Shown here piece after piece: positions 5,206 through 10,231 of a DNA stretch of 10,231 bases; position 1 is the stretch's first letter, and the number at the start of each line of letters is the position of its first letter. Source of the DNA: Chitinophaga pinensis. GTDB lineage: Bacteria > Bacteroidota > Bacteroidia > UKL13-3. The stretch spans positions 1 through 10,231 of the forward strand of contig CAMCJW010000083.1 in the NCBI GenBank assembly GCA_945875195.1. The letters are read 5' to 3'. The notes beneath the pieces were generated by a model. The model was not told the DNA's origin. It searched no databases and saw only the letters and a program-made list of their open reading frames with translations. The position numbers and the translations under genes are program-made.

Positions 5206-5730
5206 ATGACCATACAAAAACCTTCCCAAAACGATTGCCTTCCATATCAATGGAATTATATCTCGCTAGTACCTGATACGAAAGACATATTGGGCGAATT
5301 GCAAGTACAATTGATAGATACCATAGACTTAGTTACCTCTTTAGATGATGCTACCCTCCTTAGCTCATATGCTCCGGGCAAGTGGACCATCCTAGAAATG
5401 CTTGTTCACATGATGGATAGTGAGCGGGTTTTCGCTTATAGAGCTCTCAGAATTGCCCGAAAAGACAAGCACGAATTAGGGGGTTACGATGAAAATTTAT
5501 TCGCAACCTACAGCAAAGCCAACGAACGAAAAATATTAGGCATAGTGAAAGAATTCTCTTTGTTGAGAGCGAGTACCATTGAATTATTTCAAATCTTCGA
5601 TGAAGAAATGTGGAATGAAGTGGGCCTAGCAAATGGTAAAGTTACCAAGGCTAGCCTTTTCCCATTTATGATTTGCGGTCATGAAATTCATCATAGAAAT
5701 ATCATTGAGGAACGTTACATAGGAAAATAA
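5206..5730 (+). CDS. DinB-family four-helix metalloprotein
   Basis: A 174-residue protein of the DinB/DUF664-like superfamily, four-helix-bundle proteins that bind a metal through three histidines. Visible hallmarks are APGKWTILEMLVHMMDSERVFAYRA (56-80; His68 in LVHMxDSER) and the C-terminal GHEIHHRNIIEERY (158-171; His159 and His163 as HxxxH). The family includes bacillithiol- or mycothiol-dependent transferases and damage-induced proteins; this member's substrate is unknown. The frame can be extended to a TTG at 5176, but the ATG at 5206 is preferred because the added ten residues are hydrophobic and not family-like. It follows the cupin gene by 36 nt and ends 18 nt before the A-tract of a strong terminator. 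Confidence 0.85.
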   Translation: MTIQKPSQNDCLPYQWNYISLVPDTKDILGELQVQLIDTIDLVTSLDDATLLSSYAPGKWTILEMLVHMMDSERVFAYRALRIARKDKHELGGYDENLFATYSKANERKILGIVKEFSLLRASTIELFQIFDEEMWNEVGLANGKVTKASLFPFMICGHEIHHRNIIEERYIGK

Positions 5731-5748
5731 AATCAACCATAAATACAT

Positions 5749-5788
5749 AAAAAAAGGCTGCATCAATAAGAGATGCAGCCTTTTTTTT
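5749..5788. terminator. Bidirectional rho-independent terminator
   Basis: A perfect 9-bp stem, GGCTGCATC (5756-5764) with GATGCAGCC (5772-5780), closes a 7-nt loop. Seven A residues precede it and eight T residues follow it. It therefore forms a hairpin plus U-tract on both strands and sits between two convergent genes, the DinB-like gene (+) and the coiled-coil gene (-). Confidence 0.95.
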
Positions 5789-5803
5789 CTAGGTCAATTT
5801 ATC

Positions 5804-6700
5804 TTACTTTAAAATGTAATTGCTTTGGTGAACCAATACATTTTCTGCGTAAACATTAATGATATAAGTTCCTGGTGCAAGTATTCTTTCATCATTTTCA
5901 AAGGCCAAACACAAGTCTTGCTTTTCGCCAGTATAAGTAACTTTGATACAGGATGTGGCATCTACTTGCTTGCCATCAGCATCTGTAAACTGTGCCTTGG
6001 TATAGCCCATTAATGTTTTTCCTGTTGGCTCTGTAATAACAAGGTAAATCATTTTATCGCCAGCTCCAGCAACTTTATTATCCATTAGGGTGAAGCACGA
6101 CTCCAATTTATTGGTACGCTTGGCCAACACACTTTCTGTATATTTTCCATTTCCGCGTTTTTTGAAAGAAGCTATTTTAACATACTCTACCTTTAATTGA
6201 GAGGCTGTTGCCACTTTACCTTCGAGCAAATTCTTTTGTTCATTCAAATTGGTAACGGTTGAATTTAATCCAGCATTTTCGTTTTTCAGTTTTTGATTTT
6301 CTGCCATTAAACTATCTATTTGCTCTAAATATTCATCACGTAATTTTCTTAAATTTTCCAATTCAACTTTTAACTTTGCGTTGAGTTTAGATTTGTCTTT
6401 CTCGCTTGACATGATATTGCGAATTTTTTGCTCTTGCACCGCAATTTTATCTTTGGCATCATTTAATAAGGTATCAAGGTTTCCGGCAATACCGCGATAC
6501 TTTTCAAGCTCCATTCCAACACTTGCCAGTTCCCTATCAATTTCACCGTTGGCGTTCATTAAACTATCAACTTGGGTGCCGTGTTCAACAATTTCAGTTG
6601 AATGTGTTTTCCATTGGTAAATATTAACACCAATTGAGGTAATCAATAATAAAAGCAATAACGTTAAGGTATTGCGATTTTGTTTTTCTTGTTCTGCCAT
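5804..6700 (-). CDS. Membrane-anchored coiled-coil protein of unknown function
   Basis: A 298-residue protein in three parts: a short polar N terminus and one transmembrane helix (about 11-29, TLLLLLLITSIGVNIYQW), a long heptad-rich coiled coil (about 36-165, rich in Glu, Lys, Leu and Asn), and a beta-rich C-terminal domain (about 167-298). The C-terminal domain contains LKVEYVKIASFKKRGNGKY (169-187) and ends NVYAENVLVHQSNYILK. No catalytic motif is visible. Related Bacteroidota proteins are often labelled SMC-like only because of the coil; this one lacks ATPase motifs. The topology suggests a periplasm-facing stalk with a terminal beta domain. It lies 91 nt after glgC on the same strand and seems to have its own promoter, so a link to glycogen metabolism is not implied. 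It ends at the shared terminator. Confidence 0.75.
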   Translation of the reverse strand: MAEQEKQNRNTLTLLLLLLITSIGVNIYQWKTHSTEIVEHGTQVDSLMNANGEIDRELASVGMELEKYRGIAGNLDTLLNDAKDKIAVQEQKIRNIMSSEKDKSKLNAKLKVELENLRKLRDEYLEQIDSLMAENQKLKNENAGLNSTVTNLNEQKNLLEGKVATASQLKVEYVKIASFKKRGNGKYTESVLAKRTNKLESCFTLMDNKVAGAGDKMIYLVITEPTGKTLMGYTKAQFTDADGKQVDATSCIKVTYTGEKQDLCLAFENDERILAPGTYIINVYAENVLVHQSNYILK

Positions 6701-6767
6701 AATGATTTTTTTTACAAGGTAATTATAATTTGAAGATTTTTATCCAATTTTAATTAGTATATTTATT

Positions 6768-6775
6768 CAAACTTA
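6768..6775 (-). promoter_or_regulatory. Putative -7 element before the coiled-coil gene
   Basis: TAAGTTTG on the minus strand matches the Bacteroidota TAnnTTTG element exactly. It lies in the 91-bp gap after glgC, about 68 bp before the ATG at 6700. No TTG is found 17-23 bp upstream, so the site is incomplete. It would allow transcription independent of the glg genes. Confidence 0.35.
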
Positions 6776-6791
6776 CATTTTAATCTGGGTA

Positions 6792-8072
6792 TTATTTAAC
6801 AGCAGTGTTTGATAAAATAACCGCTCCCTTTTTTATAATAGCAATGCCATCCTTGATGCAATACTGCTCAGTTTCTGAGTCTCTCATCTGAGCGCTTATC
6901 ATAAAAACTACATTGTTGCCAATCCTCACGTCTTTATCAATTATGCAATTTTCGAGGTAACAGTTATCGCCAATTCCCATAGGGATTCCATTTTTGGGGT
7001 TGTTTAATTCTTCGAAGCTTTCATAATAATCGTTGCCAAAAGTAACACAATTGCGCATCACTGTTCCAAGGCCAATCCTTGACCTATTGCCTACTATGCA
7101 GCGCTCTAATTCTGCCGCATTGATAATACAACCCTCAGAAACAACAGTTCCTTTAAGCAAAGTACCACTTGAAAACTTTGAAGGTGGCAGCATCCTTGCT
7201 CTGGTATATATTAACCTGTCGTCATCAAACAAATTAAAACTAGGTATATTTTCTGCTAAATCAAGGTTGGCATCAAAATAACTTTTAATGGTTCCAATAT
7301 CTGTCCAATAGCCATTGTAAGAATATCCTTTAACCTTTAAACCTTTTTCTATGGCACCAGGAATAAATTCTTTTCCAAAGTCTGTTTGATGTGGGTTTTC
7401 ATCAAACATTCTCTTTAAGGTTTCTCGGTTAAAAATATATATACCCATTGAAGCCATGTATTCTTTGCCTTGAGCCTTTTGCTCAGGCTCTACATTTGAT
7501 ATCCAGTTCTCCAATTCATTTGGGTGTGGCTTTTCAACAAAACGGTCTATAAAACCATCGTTGTTTACCTTTAAAATACCAAAACCAGGCGCATCATTTT
7601 TATCAACTGGCAATGTTGCTACACTTATTTCGGCACCACTATCTACGTGCTTGTTTACAAACTCACGAAGGTCCATTTGGTATAACTGATCACCACTTAA
7701 AATCAGTATGTAATCATGGTCGTGACCTTCCAAATGAGGGAAAGTTTGTTTCACCGCGTCGGCGGTACCTTGAAACCACTTTTCGCTACCTGGTCTTTGT
7801 TCTGCGGCAATAATATCTACAAATGCATAACTAAAATGATCGAAATGATAAGTGTTCTTTATGTGTGCGTTTAACGAACGTGAATTGTATTGGGTCAAAA
7901 CAAAAATTCGTTTTATCCCTGAGTGCAAACAATTGGAAATTGGAATATCTATTAACCTGTATTTCCCTGCAATAGGAACTGCAGGTTTACTTCTAATTGA
8001 AGTTAAAGGATATAACCTTGAACCTGCACCGCCTCCTAATATGAGGCATATAATTTTAATGGTTTTTTGCAT
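6792..8072 (-). CDS. glgC: Glucose-1-phosphate adenylyltransferase (ADP-glucose pyrophosphorylase)
   Basis: A 426-residue enzyme that makes ADP-glucose from glucose 1-phosphate and ATP, the committed step of bacterial glycogen synthesis, in the cytoplasm. The N-terminal nucleotidyltransferase domain carries GGGAGSRLYPLT (13-24), KPAVPIAGKYRLIDIPISNC (29-48), WFQGTADAV (99-107), SGDQLYQMD (126-134, metal-binding Asp) and FVEKP (178-182). From about residue 295 a left-handed beta-helix of hexapeptide repeats follows (SEGCIINAAELERCIVG, then IPMGIGDNCYLENCIIDKDV), the regulatory and oligomerisation part. The motif set, including FGNDYYESFEE before the last repeats, is closer to the plant/cyanobacterial type than to the E. 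coli type. The length is complete. The ATG lies 3 nt after the glgA stop, so the two genes are in one operon and probably coupled. Confidence 0.95.
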   Translation of the reverse strand: MQKTIKIICLILGGGAGSRLYPLTSIRSKPAVPIAGKYRLIDIPISNCLHSGIKRIFVLTQYNSRSLNAHIKNTYHFDHFSYAFVDIIAAEQRPGSEKWFQGTADAVKQTFPHLEGHDHDYILILSGDQLYQMDLREFVNKHVDSGAEISVATLPVDKNDAPGFGILKVNNDGFIDRFVEKPHPNELENWISNVEPEQKAQGKEYMASMGIYIFNRETLKRMFDENPHQTDFGKEFIPGAIEKGLKVKGYSYNGYWTDIGTIKSYFDANLDLAENIPSFNLFDDDRLIYTRARMLPPSKFSSGTLLKGTVVSEGCIINAAELERCIVGNRSRIGLGTVMRNCVTFGNDYYESFEELNNPKNGIPMGIGDNCYLENCIIDKDVRIGNNVVFMISAQMRDSETEQYCIKDGIAIIKKGAVILSNTAVK

Positions 8073-8075
8073 ACA

Positions 8076-9482
8076 CTAACTTTTATAAATTTCAATATAA
8101 TTATTAACTGCCTTTGTCCATGAAAAATCTAACTTAACGGCTAGCTCTCTTACATGATCAAATTTATCAGAATCTGCATACAAATCAAAAGCTCTGTATA
8201 AACTTGTAACCAAATCGTAGGCCTCTGGCGCATTGAATCGAATGCCATAGCCACCAAAATCGCCAAAATCAACCACAGTATCTTTTAAACCTCCTACCGC
8301 TCTTACAATTGGAATAGTTCCATACCTGAGCGCATACATTTGGTTCAAACCGCAAGGCTCTACCAATGATGGCATCATTAAAAAATCTGCCGCAGTATAG
8401 AGTCTGTGAGCCAACTCCTCGTTGTAACCAATATAATTAGCCACATTGTTAGGATGGTAACCGCTCAACCGCTTAATAGCATCCTCAATTTGGTGTGCGC
8501 CTGAACCCAAAACGTAAAAATTCATTTGTTGGTTACCTGCTAAAAAATCATGAATTCCTTGATACACCAACTCACCTCCCTTTTCTGTATTTAACCGGCC
8601 AATAAATATGGTTAAGGGTTTATTTGCATCAAGCCCTACTGATTTGCAAATTTCTTCTTTGTTCTTTTGTTTAAAAGAAGCCCAATCATTTTTTAAAAGA
8701 TGTATTAAATAGTTATCTGTTTTAGGATTCCAAACCTCCGTATCTATACCATTTACAATACCTTTACATTTGAACCCATACTCGTTATATAGCCAATTGT
8801 AGGCGTTATCTTGGTATTTCAATTCATCTAAATAACCTGCACTTACGGTGGTTACTCTATTACTGCATTTAATACCAGTAGCCAATGGGTTTATGGTTTG
8901 ATCCCACTCCAATAACCCAACAGATTCTTTAGGGAAATGGGGGAAATAACTCAATAAATATGTTGGAAATGCCCCAGAGTATAATCCATTGTGAATGGTG
9001 AAAACTGTTTTGATGCCTGCCAAATTTCCAAAATCATAACAGTTATTAATCATGAAAGGAATTAGGCCAGTATGGTAATCATGGCAATGAATTATTTCTG
9101 GTTTTCCAGCCCAATTATTTATCCAATTAATGGCAGCTTGTTGAAAAAATAGGAACCTGATTGAATCATCATCATAACCATAAATATTGTCTCTAAACAA
9201 CAAATTTGGTATATCAACTAAGTATACATCAAAGCCTAAATGAACGTCTACATATCGAAGGATTTTATATTCAACATAAAAATTCTCATTGGTGCAAATA
9301 CCTTGGTGAATAGCTTCTGCAGGGTGAGTTGCATTCCATTTTTGATTATACTTTGGCAGTATTACGCAGGTGCTAATTCCTGCAATATTTAAATACTTTG
9401 GCAGTGCTCCTACTACATCACCTAGGCCACCAACTTTTGCAATTGGAAAACACTCTGCTGATAAATGAACTGCTTGGTACAT
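8076..9482 (-). CDS. glgA: Glycogen synthase (ADP-glucose-dependent, GT5)
   Basis: A 468-residue GT-B glycosyltransferase that adds glucose from ADP-glucose to the non-reducing ends of alpha-1,4-glucan. The ADP-glucose binding motif KVGGLGDVVGALP is at residues 16-28. Other family blocks are IHCHDYHTGLIPF (131-143), TIHNGLYSGAFP (162-173), GIVNGIDTEVWNP (241-253), FIGRLNTEKGG (293-303, with the phosphate-binding Arg and Lys) and MPSLVEPCGLNQMYALRYGT (370-389), holding the Glu of the EPCGL acceptor/donor motif. The start is an ATG giving the usual M-x-x-HLSAEC-P-AKVGG opening. The length is near the family's usual 470-480. glgC follows 3 nt downstream; the esterase gene lies 64 nt upstream. 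A consensus promoter sits in that gap, so glgAC can be transcribed separately from the esterase. Confidence 0.95.
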   Translation of the reverse strand: MYQAVHLSAECFPIAKVGGLGDVVGALPKYLNIAGISTCVILPKYNQKWNATHPAEAIHQGICTNENFYVEYKILRYVDVHLGFDVYLVDIPNLLFRDNIYGYDDDSIRFLFFQQAAINWINNWAGKPEIIHCHDYHTGLIPFMINNCYDFGNLAGIKTVFTIHNGLYSGAFPTYLLSYFPHFPKESVGLLEWDQTINPLATGIKCSNRVTTVSAGYLDELKYQDNAYNWLYNEYGFKCKGIVNGIDTEVWNPKTDNYLIHLLKNDWASFKQKNKEEICKSVGLDANKPLTIFIGRLNTEKGGELVYQGIHDFLAGNQQMNFYVLGSGAHQIEDAIKRLSGYHPNNVANYIGYNEELAHRLYTAADFLMMPSLVEPCGLNQMYALRYGTIPIVRAVGGLKDTVVDFGDFGGYGIRFNAPEAYDLVTSLYRAFDLYADSDKFDHVRELAVKLDFSWTKAVNNYIEIYKS

Positions 9483-9509
9483 AAACTAAATCGTTGAACT
9501 GCAATTTAT

Positions 9510-9543
9510 CAAAATTAATGGCAATAAAATGAATAAAATTCAA
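9510..9543 (-). promoter_or_regulatory. Putative Bacteroidota-type promoter for glgA-glgC
   Basis: On the minus strand TTG (9543-9541, within TTTTG) is followed after 23 bp by TAATTTTG (9517-9510), a full match to the TTG-N17-23-TAnnTTTG consensus described for Flavobacterium. It lies 27 bp before the glgA ATG, leaving a short leader. The spacing is at the long end of the accepted range. Confidence 0.5.
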
Positions 9544-9546
9544 AAT

Positions 9547-10230
9547 TTATTTTGAACCAAAGGCCCAATGGAGAAAATAGGGCATTACTATGCCATAAGT
9601 TTCTAAGGTATGCCTACCTCCTATTATTTCATTGTAGGATAAATCTTCTCCTCTAATATAGCCCATTGCTTCCAACTCTTTTATCAAATCTAAGGTATCG
9701 TCTATACTATCTATTATTCCATTATTATTCCTGTCTGAAGTTTCATCTAAAGTTCCACAAGCAAACCCTATTTTAAGTTGTGGTTTATTTGCAGTTTCCC
9801 GCACCAATTGGTGAATGATTCTATCCGCATCAGTGTAGTTGTCTTTCAGGTCTTTTCTGCGCCACCAAAAGGAGCCACTGCAAGCAAACACTTTGCTGAA
9901 CGCTGAAGGATTATTCCAAGCAATATCAAAGGCAGATAAAGCGCCTAAGCTGAACCCACCAATCACTTTTTCTTCAAAATGCTTAATTTTTAACCTCCGC
10001 ATTAACTCAGGAATCATTATTGTTACTACAAAATCACCATAAGCTGCGGCCAAACTTCCCCTACCTTTAAAATCTGGAATGCCAGAAACACCATAGGTTT
10101 GCAGGCGATCATAGGCATGTGGTGCAAATAAAATAAAAGGCTTACTCACCTTCTTGTGCCAAACCTCCGATAATATCAAATCCATGTTCATGCCAGCCAT
10201 GTCTTGTCCATCATTTAATACCAATAAAGG
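9547..10230 (-). CDS. Alpha/beta-hydrolase esterase (esterase D/Fes-like family), partial, 5' end outside window
   Basis: The frame runs off the right edge of the window; 227 residues remain. It opens PLLVLNDGQDM, the substrate-proximal loop typical of the PF00756 esterase family (esterase D, enterochelin esterase, mycolyltransferase). Counting from the first visible codon, the nucleophile elbow GGFSLGA holds Ser94, and the probable catalytic His207 lies in GGRHTLETYG. The acidic residue is in or near CGTLDE (158-163). Directly after it comes DRNNNGIIDSID (166-177), which fits the DxNxNGxIDxxD pattern of EF-hand/dockerin calcium loops. The substrate is unknown; sugar-linked acyl or ester substrates are common in the family. 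No signal peptide can be judged because the N terminus is missing. It lies upstream of glgA on the same strand. Confidence 0.82.
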   Translation of the reverse strand, partial: PLLVLNDGQDMAGMNMDLILSEVWHKKVSKPFILFAPHAYDRLQTYGVSGIPDFKGRGSLAAAYGDFVVTIMIPELMRRLKIKHFEEKVIGGFSLGALSAFDIAWNNPSAFSKVFACSGSFWWRRKDLKDNYTDADRIIHQLVRETANKPQLKIGFACGTLDETSDRNNNGIIDSIDDTLDLIKELEAMGYIRGEDLSYNEIIGGRHTLETYGIVMPYFLHWAFGSK

Positions 10231-10231
10231 G

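Noticed and set aside
6381..6620. 79-codon plus-strand frame opposite the coiled-coil gene
   Set aside because: Serine/leucine-rich antisense reading of a Glu/Lys/Leu coiled coil; a shadow.
7033..8079. Several plus-strand frames opposite glgC
   Set aside because: Antisense shadows of a well-supported enzyme gene.

Overview
The window looks like a chromosomal segment of a low-GC member of the phylum Bacteroidota, probably a gliding lineage of the Chitinophagales/Sphingobacteriales/Cytophagales kind. The evidence is a clear GldC gliding-motility homologue, putative promoters of the Bacteroidota TTG/TAnnTTTG type, weak Shine-Dalgarno signals, and small Bacteroidota-type families (RHS core remnants with a DDE-GxGN-YDFGARI signature, a ParE-like toxin ending in a DTR-P motif). 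No rRNA, tRNA or CRISPR array was seen.

Left arm (1-1971, + strand): the end of a MerR-family regulator, gldC, and a tight three-gene stress module: an ECF sigma factor, a small single-span membrane protein that is probably its anti-sigma factor, and a membrane-anchored periplasmic helical protein of the CpxP/Spy/CnrX type. The genes are 2 to 8 nt apart and probably co-transcribed. The last three resemble the cnrYXH logic: an extracytoplasmic sensor, a membrane anti-sigma and a sigma factor.

Middle (about 1972-4660): a gene-poor island with signs of past mobility, and nearly everything in it reads on the - strand. It holds two decayed RHS-repeat core fragments sharing a 162-bp, about 92% identical direct repeat, and a ParE/RelE-type toxin-antitoxin pair between them. 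It also holds a cluster of three alternating CACTAG palindromic words, three tiny open frames (one antitoxin-like) and the C-terminal remnant of a tyrosine recombinase. I read it as a worn integration or recombination site.

Right-centre (4663-5788, + strand): a DUF985 cupin gene and a DinB-fold gene in a likely operon, ending at a strong terminator that is symmetric enough to serve both strands.

Right arm (5804-10230, - strand): a partial esterase with a calcium-loop-like insert, glycogen synthase (glgA), ADP-glucose pyrophosphorylase (glgC, 3 nt after glgA) and a membrane-anchored coiled-coil protein. GlgC makes ADP-glucose and GlgA polymerises it, so this is a glycogen-synthesis locus. A good Bacteroidota promoter lies just before glgA, and the coiled-coil gene probably has its own promoter.
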